In this document: positions 14,686 to 22,284 of the stretch, one piece after another
Position numbering within the stretch: the first letter of the stretch is position 1
Layout: each line of letters starts with the position of its first letter
DNA from: CAYVKM01 sp964452045
GTDB taxonomy: Bacteria; Calditrichota; Calditrichia; RBG-13-44-9
Length of the DNA stretch: 23,597 nucleotides
Direction of reading: 5' to 3'
Assembly: GCA_964452045.1 (NCBI GenBank)
Contig: CAYVKM010000059.1
Span: forward strand, 1 to 23,597
Program-made: the position numbers and the translations under genes
The notes under the pieces: model-generated
Told to the model about the DNA's origin: nothing
The model's input: only the letters and a program-made list of their open reading frames with translations
The model's database searches: none

Positions 14686-16677
14686 CTATTTTTCAATTCG
14701 CTTTGAATTCAGATAAAGATAGAAAAAGATAACGATAAACATACCCAGAGAGAGGAATTCTGCCCCATGGCTCGCCGGCCAGATCCATCCAAAGTCGGCA
14801 TAGTTGAATTTGAAATATTTCAAGCCGGCGCTTACTACACCCATAATTGCGCCACCGGCAATGAAACCGGAAGCGATAAGAGTACCGCGTTCCCGACGGG
14901 CATTGCTGATCGATTCGTCTGAAGAACTTTTAGCGACCATATGGGCAATTAATCCGCCAAGCAGAATGGGCGTATTGAGTTCCAACGGAATATACATGCC
15001 CAGGGCGAAAGCCAGTGGTGGGACGCTGATCATCTCCAGGGTCAAAGCAAAGAGGGCACCGGCAATATAAAATATCCAGGGCGCCGGCTGGTTGCTCATC
15101 AGTGGCTTGATGACCGCGGCCATGGCGTTTGCCTGGGGAGCGACGAGGGCACCTTCACCCACAAATCCATAGACATCGTTGAGGAGCATAATGACCAGTC
15201 CAACCGAAGCGGCAGCGAACAACGTTCCCAGGAATTTCCAACGCTCCTGATTGCGCGGTGTCGTCCCCAGCCAGTAACCAATTTTGAGATCGGTAATAAA
15301 TCCACCGGCCATGGATAGGGCAGTGCATACAACCCCACCGATGATTAAAGCGGAGACCATTCCCGAGCTGCCGGTTAAACCCAGCTGCACCAGGATAATT
15401 GAAGAAAGTATCAGGGTCATTAAGGTCATACCGGAAACCGGGTTGGTGCCTACAATGGCAATGGCCCGGGCGGCAACTGTGGTGAAAAGAAAAGCAATGA
15501 TAATGGCAATCAGCAGGCCAGCGATAGCAAAGAAAATATTATGAACCACCACAAGCTGAAAAAATATAAAGATGGCCACTGCCACCAGACCGATCATAAA
15601 GACCACATTTTTCATGGTGATGTCTTTTTGGGTACGGACATCGGATTCCTGACCGAGAACCTTCCCCTGAAATATTTCTTCGAATGCCAGTTTAAAGGCA
15701 CCTACAATAATTTTGGAAGATTTTAATATACCGATGATGCCGGCCATGGCAATGCCACCGATTCCCACATGCCTGACATAATTTGCAAATATCTGCTCCG
15801 CATTCATGTTGCGGATAAGTTCTGTGGCGGTGGAACCCAGAACCTGAGTCAGACCATCCCCCACATATCCGATAACCGGGATCAGGACGAACCAGGAAAG
15901 GAAGGAGCCTGCGGCTATTATTGCTGCATAGCGCAGGCCAATGATATAACCAAGACCCAGCACAGCCGCTCCAATATTCAGGCGGAATTCCAGCCGAAGA
16001 TGCTCGGCCACTGAGGACAATCCCGGGAGGACACTGGTGGAAAAGGTTTCTTTCCATAAGCCAAATGTCCCGACGATAAAATCATAGATGCCACCAACAA
16101 TGGCAGAGGAAACCAGAACTTTAGCCTGCTCTCCACCTTTTTCCCCGGCAATCAGAACTTCGGTCGTGGCGGTGGCTTCTGGAAAAGGAAACTCGCCATG
16201 CATCTCCTTCACGAAATATTTCCGGAAGGGGATCAGAAATAAAATGCCCAGGAATCCGCCGAAAAGGGAGGAGAGGAATATTTGCCAGAAGTTAGCCGGA
16301 TTTTCAATCACGCCCTCGGCATGCAAAATATAGATGGCCGGGATGGTAAAAATGGCTCCGGCAACCACCACCCCTGAGGCAGCGCCTATGGATTGGATGA
16401 TCACGTTTTCTGACAGGGCATTTTTTCGCTTGGTCATGGCCGCGATTCCAACTGCCAGAATGGCGATGGGTATGGCCGCCTCGAAAACCTGACCAATTTT
16501 TAAACCCAGATATGCCGCAGCGGCTGAGAAGAGGATAGCAAAAAATATTCCCCAGAGAACAGAATAATAGGAAATCTCCGGGATTATTTCCCCGGCCGGT
16601 ACAACCGGCGTGTATTCTTCCCCTGGTTTGAGTTTACGGTATGCATTTTGAGGCAGACTGCGTTTTGTCACTTCCAT
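14686..16677 (-). CDS. OPT family oligopeptide transporter
   Basis: Encodes 663 residues, an integral inner-membrane protein with many hydrophobic helices. It starts with a short soluble N-terminus (PVVPAGEIIPEIS), then helices beginning YYSVLWGIFFAILFSAAAAYLGLKIGQVFEAAIPIAI. That YLGLKIG...AAIPI opening and the internal GTNPVSGMTLMTLI block are characteristic of bacterial oligopeptide transporter (OPT) family members. EFPFPEATATTEVL and SDESISNARRERGTLIASGFIAGGA are further conserved loops. Substrates in the family include peptides and metal chelates, and the substrate here is undetermined. The start is well supported by AGGAG 7 nt upstream of the ATG at 16677. It is transcribed divergently from the gene at 16898; the 220-nt gap between them must hold both promoters. 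Confidence 0.93.
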   Translation of the reverse strand: MEVTKRSLPQNAYRKLKPGEEYTPVVPAGEIIPEISYYSVLWGIFFAILFSAAAAYLGLKIGQVFEAAIPIAILAVGIAAMTKRKNALSENVIIQSIGAASGVVVAGAIFTIPAIYILHAEGVIENPANFWQIFLSSLFGGFLGILFLIPFRKYFVKEMHGEFPFPEATATTEVLIAGEKGGEQAKVLVSSAIVGGIYDFIVGTFGLWKETFSTSVLPGLSSVAEHLRLEFRLNIGAAVLGLGYIIGLRYAAIIAAGSFLSWFVLIPVIGYVGDGLTQVLGSTATELIRNMNAEQIFANYVRHVGIGGIAMAGIIGILKSSKIIVGAFKLAFEEIFQGKVLGQESDVRTQKDITMKNVVFMIGLVAVAIFIFFQLVVVHNIFFAIAGLLIAIIIAFLFTTVAARAIAIVGTNPVSGMTLMTLILSSIILVQLGLTGSSGMVSALIIGGVVCTALSMAGGFITDLKIGYWLGTTPRNQERWKFLGTLFAAASVGLVIMLLNDVYGFVGEGALVAPQANAMAAVIKPLMSNQPAPWIFYIAGALFALTLEMISVPPLAFALGMYIPLELNTPILLGGLIAHMVAKSSSDESISNARRERGTLIASGFIAGGAIMGVVSAGLKYFKFNYADFGWIWPASHGAEFLSLGMFIVIFFYLYLNSKRIEK

Positions 16678-16897
16678 GCTTTAGCTCCTGGTTTTTTTGA
16701 GGAAAGTCGTTAGATCAATAATTTTTGCTAAAATAAATAACCACCGAAATAAAACAAAGGAAAATATAAGATGGCCGGCGAACTTTCTGAATTTATAAAT
16801 TGTAGAAGGGTAGAAAAGCGGCCGGATTAAATGATATTATTTCGCTTTAGTTAATTAACAATTATATTTATATTTAGAGCCTTTATTGAGGGAATTG

Positions 16898-18265
16898 ATG
16901 AAGTTGAGTTTTAAGAGTGTCCTTTTCTGCTTAATCATATTCTGCACATTGGGCCTTAGTCAGACGGGAGTTATTTTTCAGGAAATATCCGAATTATTTA
17001 TTTCGCTCCGTTTCAACAGGGGCGATGTATTATTTCCGGAAAAGTTTGCTCGTTACCGTGCCGAATTTGATGACCTGAAAACCATGTCAAATCAGCAGAT
17101 TGCTACCTCGGAAGAAACCGAGAATATAAGCCGGTTACGGAAGAATCTTGAGGAACTGAATACGCAGGCCGAATCCATAAAACCACATTTCAGTGATATT
17201 TTGGAGGTCCGGGATGATGCTCTGGAGAACGGGGCCAATGATTTTGCCCCTGCTGCTTTTAATGATGCAGAGGAAAGCCTGTTAAAACTGGCGCAAAAAT
17301 CGGTGGATAAAATTTCCGGCGATTTTCAAGCCCGGAAGAATGAAATTATGGCGAAGTACCGCAAGGCTCAGTTCGAGGCCATCGGTAATAATCTGCTGAG
17401 CGAGGTCAGAATTTTAATTAAGGAATCGGAAGATCTGGATGCTTCCAAATATGCACCCAGGACCTATACCCTGGTAAAAGATTTGTTAGCCGAGGTCAAT
17501 GCAATTCTGGCCAATCAGGAATATGAAAATCCGGAATTGAAACAGAAGGCTGCCCAATTATCCGAAGAAAGTCTGCATCTGTTAAGTATCGTGCAACTGG
17601 CCCAGAAAATAAGAAGCAGTGACGATGCGCTTGAATCCTACTTGCTTGATCTGGAAAGCGAGATCGACCAGATGGCGGAACCACTCAATTCTCAACCGGA
17701 ATTTGGAAATGGGGTGAAGCGCGCCCTGGAAAATCTGACCAATTTAATTAACGAGCAGCAGGCACTTAAAGCATCGTTAAACGAGAGAGTAAAAGTTCTT
17801 TCGGATTCGGTGAGGTATTTATACGATGAAAATTTAAAATTGATGGGTCAACTTCAACACCGGTCGGATATCACGGAGCAGACCAGACGGTTGAATCAGG
17901 AATTATCGCCATTCGGGGTAAAGACAATCCAGGAAAATAACCATATTACCCTGCGCACCAATGGGATCCGCTTCGATTTTGGAAAGATCCAGATCAGTGA
18001 ACAGTCCAGGAAAGTCCTGGAAAAAATTGGCACTGCCATGCGGTCTCTGGCGCTCAGTAGCGTAAAGATAACCCTGGGGCAGTCCAGCGGTGGCAATTTT
18101 CAATACAGTAAGTCCCTGGCCGAACAACGAGCCAGTGCGGTAGCCCTGGTGATTCAAACCACCAGTTACCTTCCCACTAACAAAATAAGCACCGAAGGCA
18201 TCATCATCAATAGCCCGCTGGATACCGGGCACGCCATCGTGGATATTATTTTAGAATTCGATTAA
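16898..18265 (+). CDS. secreted helical protein with divergent OmpA-like C-terminal domain
   Basis: Encodes 455 residues. The start ATG 16898 (MKLSFKSVLFCLIIFC) gives a signal peptide and has GAGGGA 4 nt upstream; an upstream TTG at 16886 would only add four residues. A long helical middle (about 30-340) contains two similar segments of the kind seen in DUF4398-type helical repeats (DALENGANDFAPAAFNDAEESL and EDLDASKYAPRTYTLVKDLL). Leu/Glu-rich coiled-coil stretches follow, to about residue 335. The C-terminal domain (about 345-455) has the OmpA pattern (IRFDFGKIQISEQSRKVLEKIG, then AEQRASAVALVIQ). The Arg of the LSxxRA motif is kept, but the peptidoglycan-contacting Asp in the GHTD motif is replaced (GQSS). 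It could tether to or sense the cell wall; the altered site makes binding uncertain. It is monocistronic as far as visible. Confidence 0.82.
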   Translation: MKLSFKSVLFCLIIFCTLGLSQTGVIFQEISELFISLRFNRGDVLFPEKFARYRAEFDDLKTMSNQQIATSEETENISRLRKNLEELNTQAESIKPHFSDILEVRDDALENGANDFAPAAFNDAEESLLKLAQKSVDKISGDFQARKNEIMAKYRKAQFEAIGNNLLSEVRILIKESEDLDASKYAPRTYTLVKDLLAEVNAILANQEYENPELKQKAAQLSEESLHLLSIVQLAQKIRSSDDALESYLLDLESEIDQMAEPLNSQPEFGNGVKRALENLTNLINEQQALKASLNERVKVLSDSVRYLYDENLKLMGQLQHRSDITEQTRRLNQELSPFGVKTIQENNHITLRTNGIRFDFGKIQISEQSRKVLEKIGTAMRSLALSSVKITLGQSSGGNFQYSKSLAEQRASAVALVIQTTSYLPTNKISTEGIIINSPLDTGHAIVDIILEFD

Positions 18266-18355
18266 GCACCGAGCAGCCTTTTCTGTTTTTAAGAATTCTT
18301 TATCAAGATTTCGCAGACCGTCAGCAAGATTATCTCCCCTGAAATTTTATCATTT

Positions 18356-18385
18356 TTTGAAAGGAAATTTTGATTTCTTTTCAAA
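18356..18385. promoter_or_regulatory. 30-bp palindrome, candidate enhancer site for a sigma-54 activator
   Basis: Twelve-base arms (TTTGAAAGGAAA and TTTCTTTTCAAA, one G-T pair) are separated by six bases. The element lies about 127-156 bp upstream of the predicted sigma-54 start site at 18512, the normal distance for an activator-binding site. It is also 90 nt after the stop at 18265, so a transcript-end hairpin is the alternative. There is no T-run after it. Confidence 0.4.
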
Positions 18386-18485
18386 GATAGGAATTTATTT
18401 AAAATTTTTGCCCGACAGGCTGAAGAAATACGACGCAATTTCCCATATTTATTGGTTTTTTGAAATCCAGGTTAATTCAATCCAT

Positions 18486-18501
18486 TGGCATAATGGTTGC
18501 A
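18486..18501 (+). promoter_or_regulatory. sigma-54 (RpoN) -24/-12 promoter
   Basis: TGGCAT-AATGG-TTGCA matches the sigma-54 consensus TGGCAC-N5-TTGCW at all strongly conserved positions, with the exact GG-to-GC spacing. It predicts a start near 18512, which leaves a 20-nt leader containing GAGGA (18523-18527) before the ATG at 18532. Confidence 0.75.
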
Positions 18502-18531
18502 AAAATAGATGCATTACCGAATGAGGATTTT

Positions 18532-18921
18532 ATGGCCAAAAAGAAAATACTGATCCTGGATAAAGACAAAGATATTTGCCGGGGACTCGAGGAGTACCTG
18601 AAAGATGATTATAATATTTTTCAATGCAGCAGCACAGATAATATATTAACCACTATTTATGAAAATCATATCGATCTGATCATTACCGACATTGATCTTC
18701 CCAATGGATATATCTATAAATTTTTGGATGATCTTAAATCATCAGCTGCGAGAATCCCGGTGATACTCATGTATGTCTATTTTGACTGTACCCAAAGAAT
18801 GGAAGATATTATCCGTAATATGGTGGATGCGATATTCTTAAAGCCTTTTGATCTTCAGGAATTGAAGAAGCGAATAGACTTGCTGCTTTATCCCAAGACT
18901 TTTGCCAATAGTTCAGTTTGA
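18532..18921 (+). CDS. stand-alone receiver-domain protein (degenerate response regulator)
   Basis: Encodes 129 residues, a single CheY-like receiver with no output domain. Asp53 in IITDIDLPNG is the predicted phosphoacceptor, and Lys104 in FLKPFD is the conserved lysine. Two switch positions are unusual. The second acidic pocket residue is Lys (LDKDKD instead of DD), and the Thr/Ser switch is Tyr81 (VILMYVY). Phosphorylation chemistry may therefore be altered or absent. ATG 18532 is chosen over an in-frame start at 18460, because GAGGA sits 4 nt upstream and the longer version would run through the sigma-54 promoter. No histidine kinase is in the window. It may be an adaptor in a sigma-54-controlled pathway (inference). 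Confidence 0.85.
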   Translation: MAKKKILILDKDKDICRGLEEYLKDDYNIFQCSSTDNILTTIYENHIDLIITDIDLPNGYIYKFLDDLKSSAARIPVILMYVYFDCTQRMEDIIRNMVDAIFLKPFDLQELKKRIDLLLYPKTFANSSV

Positions 18922-19440
18922 ATGAAAAAAAATTATTATATCATCCTGGCAGTAGGGATATAGCTGTGCCGGGAAAATGATAATTCGAGCAGCGGCAAAG
19001 CACCTCACTTGGGAACAAATTCATTTTAAAATATTTTCAGATTGATTTTAATATTTGAACATCGTATTATAAAGCAATTTCACAATAGTCTAAATAAAAT
19101 TCAACTATTTGGTAAAAGCAGAAATACCTTTTTGTCGGTTGGGGCAAAAAATGAGATAAACGGATTCTCTATCTCCTAATGAAAAAGTTTGGAGAAAAGG
19201 AAACCAAAAAAAGATTGATACATTTAATCTGTAACTACGAATTCGGGCGTGAAAATAAATAAAATTTAGAGTCTCATTTCCTCTGGATATTTCAGAGACT
19301 GATTATACAGAGAAGAGATTGATTTGACGGATAATAAGCGATTGCTGAACAAATTGTTAAAAGAAAATAATCACGCATATTATCCGGTCTGGTAAAAAAA
19401 AGAGATTCTATAAGATTTAGGTTAGAAATAAATTGCTAGA
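18922..19440. other. 519-nt gene-free region with small hairpins
   Basis: No convincing coding frame was found. Short inverted repeats are visible: TTTTTGTC/GGCAAAAA (19129-19150), GAGATA/TATCTC (about 19153-19174), AGTCTC/GAGACT (19270-19300), and CTCTG/CAGAG nested inside it (19281-19297). Together they could belong to the 5' leader of the DUF4438 gene at 19441 or to a small RNA. No known riboswitch core was recognised. The stretch is AT-rich and lacks a clear terminator for the receiver gene. Confidence 0.5.
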
Positions 19441-20343
19441 ATGAAAAACTTAAAATTAAATACGGATAATTTAATTCGATTAAGCGTCACCGGCGAAATT
19501 GATCATCCTACTTTACGAAAGACAGGATATGTTATCAATGCAGCCGGCCGGGTTGAGGTCTATCCCAGTGTCGGCGGCATCAGTTATAATGCCCGGATAG
19601 GCGATCGGGCAATTGGCTGGATGGCGGATCATGTTGAACCTGGGGTGAGTATTGCCAATTCCGGAAAACCGATAGGCGAGTACTCTCCCAATGCAGCTTT
19701 AAATGTTCTGGCCTGTATCGGAAACCGGGCGGAATTGATATCCGGAGAAATGAAAGGTGCGATCGGGTACGTGACTGGCAAACATGGTGGCATTGATCAC
19801 GTGATGATCGATTACGACACCTCTGTGCTGGAAAAACTGCAGATCGGCGATAAAATATTGATCAAATCTTTTGGTGTGGGCCTGCGTCTTCTCGATTTTC
19901 ACCCGGATATCCTGGCGATGAATATTGACCCCGAATTGCTCTTGAAATTAAATATTGAGATTAGCAATCGCCTCCGGATTGGGGTCACGCATTTAATTCC
20001 GGCCAAAATAATGGGAGCCGGCATTGGCAATTCATCCGCGCATTCCGGGGATTATGATATTCAGTTATTCGATGAGAAGGCGATTCAAAAATATGGGCTG
20101 GAGAGCTTAAGATTCGGAGATATTGTGGCAATTATCGATTCCGATGCCTCATACGGATGGATCTACCGTGAGGGTGCAGTGACCATTGGGGTTATTGCCC
20201 ATTCCAATAGCGTTATTTCCGGGCATGGTCCCGGCGTAACAACCATCCTGACTTCACCGGTTGGCAAAATTGAGCCGTTTATTGATCGGGATGCTAATAT
20301 TAAGAAATACCTGGGTAAACCAAAAAAAGCTACAACCAGTTAA
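19441..20343 (+). CDS. DUF4438 domain protein
   Basis: Encodes 300 residues, apparently soluble, with no signal peptide. From memory it matches DUF4438 (TM1086-like proteins). Distinctive blocks are VEVYPSVGGISYNARIGDRAIGWMADHVEPGVSIAN, then GEMKGAIGYVTGKHGGIDHVMIDYD, GVGLRLLDFHPDILAMNIDPELL, and a C-terminal HLIPAKIMGAGIGNSSAHSGDYDIQ followed by REGAVTIGVIAHSNSVISGHGPGVTTIL. The His/Asp-rich conserved loops (ADHVEPG, GGIDHV, SGHGPG) look like a metal or ligand site, but no biochemical role is known to me. The length is close to the family norm. The ribosome site upstream of 19441 is poor. It stands alone, after a 519-nt gene-free stretch and 211 nt before the next gene. Confidence 0.8.
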   Translation: MKNLKLNTDNLIRLSVTGEIDHPTLRKTGYVINAAGRVEVYPSVGGISYNARIGDRAIGWMADHVEPGVSIANSGKPIGEYSPNAALNVLACIGNRAELISGEMKGAIGYVTGKHGGIDHVMIDYDTSVLEKLQIGDKILIKSFGVGLRLLDFHPDILAMNIDPELLLKLNIEISNRLRIGVTHLIPAKIMGAGIGNSSAHSGDYDIQLFDEKAIQKYGLESLRFGDIVAIIDSDASYGWIYREGAVTIGVIAHSNSVISGHGPGVTTILTSPVGKIEPFIDRDANIKKYLGKPKKATTS

Positions 20344-20353
20344 TCTTTCTGGA

Positions 20354-20383
20354 TTTTTATTTTTTGGTTAAAAATAAAGGTTT
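20354..20383 (+). terminator. weak AT-only terminator-like hairpin
   Basis: About 11 pairs, nearly all A-T (20354-20364 with 20370-20380), with a TGGTT loop and then TTT, start 11 nt after the DUF4438 stop. The low GC content makes its strength doubtful. Confidence 0.35.
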
Positions 20384-20554
20384 AAAGTCGGATAATTAGA
20401 AAACAAGATTCAATTCATAAATATATTTTTATAAGTGCAACAAAAGAGCTCAGCATTAGTAGAAAAGAAAGAATAATACAACACCTGAAAATGGTTTTAT
20501 TGATACAGACTCAACCTCTGTTTATCAAACACATTAGATAAGAATGGAGTTATC

Positions 20555-22012
20555 ATGTCAGATTTTGAATTAAATTTAATTGCTCTGGACATTCGCAAAT
20601 GGGATTTAGAACTGGAGCGGTTAAGCATTAAACTTAATTACATCATCAATGAAACTGAACAAACCTCTCAGATTAATCTTTCATTAACCCAGTTACCGGA
20701 AATGGTGGAGGAACTGATTAACAAATTTCGTTTGGAAGCAGAGACCTTTTTAAAAAATTCGCTCCCCCAAGAAACTGAAGTGAATATTGTTTTAGCTAAT
20801 GACACATTCCTGCGCCAGAAACTGAGTAATTATTTTAAACGGGTTTTACTGGAGCTCAATAATCCCAGGCGAAAAAAGGGTCAGGCCCGGATGATTTACT
20901 CCACCCACATGGATATGTATAATGAAAACCAGGATATTTCCTTCTTACCGGAAAAGCTGCGATTCAATGTGGTCATAAATTGGGTGCGAAAATATTATGA
21001 TCACGAAGACTATCAAAAGGTGATTGAACCGCTTCGGAAATTAATCAAACTAAAACCCGATTACGGATTGGGTTATAAATGGCTGGCCCGTTCTTTGAAA
21101 AAGGTAAGGAAATACGAAGAGTCCATGCGTATGTACGAAAAATATGCCGGGGTTGATCAATCCCTGGATGCCTATCAAGACCTGGCCAAGTCCTATCGCA
21201 AGGGGAAATTGTATGATCAGTCTCAAAAAATATATGAGAAAATTCTAAAGGATAATCCGGACGACAAAGAGGCACGGATCGGAATGGCCCAGATTCAGTT
21301 TGCCCAAAATGATGATTCTTACCAAAAAATTTTGAATAAACTTTATGCTGAGGATCCGGAATGGGTAAAAAACTGGCTCAGAGAGGAATTTAATTTCAGA
21401 ATTTATGTTTCTCCCAAGACTCCCTTAACTCCCATTCAGGCCACTAAATATCTGGGATTTGACCAGGTATTCGAACTTACACAGCGAGCGTTCCAGAACG
21501 AAATCCCTTCTCATTTCAATCCGGCCAGGGCGAGGATGAGTTTTTACAAGGAAGAACTGGATAACTGGTCGCTTATCTACAACCGTTACCAACTGGGAGA
21601 AAAGGAAATTGTCCTCCATCCGAAAGCAATTAACGTAGAAGCCTTGGAAAAAACTGGCGGTGTGGGAAACGGGGAAGGTGAAGAGGATCAGACCCTTAAC
21701 CCGGCCACGAAATCATCCACTAAAGTTGAAGAAATTTTAAAGCAAATTCGTGAAATGAAGGCTACCCGTAAAGCCGCGGAAAGATATCAGTCCAGAAACG
21801 GGTCATCAAGAAATTCAAAAAACAGAAAAAAATCCGGCAAGAACAACATTGGGATAAAAACAAAACCGGAAGCTAAAAATAAGAAGAATACTAATTCTTT
21901 CTCCGGGAAGAAAACCGGAGGCGAAATCAATGATTCCGGAAATGGCGATGGCGCATCAAAAAAATCCCGCCGAACCAATTCCAAAAAAAAATTAGAGAAA
22001 ATTGATTCCTGA
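20555..22012 (+). CDS. TPR protein with embedded excisionase/MerR-type helix-turn-helix and basic tail
   Basis: Encodes 485 residues, soluble. An uncharacterised helical N-terminal part (1-135) precedes three tetratricopeptide repeats at about 140-238, with typical W/L-G-Y-A-P spacing (for example DAYQDLAKSYRKGKLYDQSQKIYEKILKDNPDD). Residues about 290-345 follow the HTH_17/excisionase pattern: LTPIQATKYLGFDQVFELTQ, then EIPSHFNPARARMSF and YKEELDNWSLIY, corresponding to the usual 'TpxeAAxxLGvs...iPa.....rxrreeLdxWl'. The last 75 residues are low-complexity and strongly basic (Lys/Asn/Ser/Arg-rich), suited to nucleic-acid contact. The combination suggests a DNA-associated scaffold or regulator, but that is inference. 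A GGAG site lies about 7 nt before the ATG. A strong terminator follows at 22019. Confidence 0.83.
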   Translation: MSDFELNLIALDIRKWDLELERLSIKLNYIINETEQTSQINLSLTQLPEMVEELINKFRLEAETFLKNSLPQETEVNIVLANDTFLRQKLSNYFKRVLLELNNPRRKKGQARMIYSTHMDMYNENQDISFLPEKLRFNVVINWVRKYYDHEDYQKVIEPLRKLIKLKPDYGLGYKWLARSLKKVRKYEESMRMYEKYAGVDQSLDAYQDLAKSYRKGKLYDQSQKIYEKILKDNPDDKEARIGMAQIQFAQNDDSYQKILNKLYAEDPEWVKNWLREEFNFRIYVSPKTPLTPIQATKYLGFDQVFELTQRAFQNEIPSHFNPARARMSFYKEELDNWSLIYNRYQLGEKEIVLHPKAINVEALEKTGGVGNGEGEEDQTLNPATKSSTKVEEILKQIREMKATRKAAERYQSRNGSSRNSKNRKKSGKNNIGIKTKPEAKNKKNTNSFSGKKTGGEINDSGNGDGASKKSRRTNSKKKLEKIDS

Positions 22013-22018
22013 AATAGA

Positions 22019-22073
22019 CCGGGAGCTTATTACCAGGGTAATGATTGGCATTTGGTTCCCGGCTTATTTTTTT
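22019..22073 (+). terminator. branched intrinsic terminator after the TPR-HTH gene
   Basis: CCGGGA (22019-22024) pairs with TCCCGG (22057-22062), with three more pairs inside. A nested ATTACC/GGTAAT hairpin sits in the loop. A T-run of seven (22067-22073) follows. Confidence 0.8.
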
Positions 22074-22137
22074 AAAATACCGCCCCTTTTATCCTTCCCA
22101 AAATCCGCAAAGCATGATTTGTGGTCAGATTAACACC

Positions 22138-22218
22138 TCACATAAATTCAGATAATATTAAAATTTATGGTTTATTAAACCGAAATTCTGTGTTAAATTT
22201 TGGATTAAATTTATGTGA
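22138..22218. promoter_or_regulatory. 11-bp inverted repeat flanking a small hairpin upstream of the epimerase gene
   Basis: TCACATAAATT (22138-22148) is perfectly complementary to AATTTATGTGA (22208-22218), 59 nt apart. Between them lies GGTTTATTAAACC (about 22169-22181). It is 66 nt before the epimerase ATG and could be a paired operator or a leader-RNA fold. Function unknown. Confidence 0.4.
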
Positions 22219-22284
22219 TGAAAATCGAACGGTGCAGAACATCAGTGTTCTAAATTCAATGCCGATTATTCGCGAGGAAATTAT

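Noticed and set aside
18950..19030. Possible c-di-GMP riboswitch because of GCAAAGC and GC-rich pairing
   Set aside because: Only a short string matches; the two-helix receptor arrangement and GNRA-type loop contacts are not visible.
2719..19141. 13-base direct repeat TTTTTGTCGGTTG at 2719 and 19129
   Set aside because: A few 13-base matches are expected by chance in a window of this size; flanking sequence is unrelated.
19324..19395. Small 23-codon frame starting with TTG after AGAGAAGAG
   Set aside because: Too short, no recognisable feature, and the AT-rich context makes it expected by chance.
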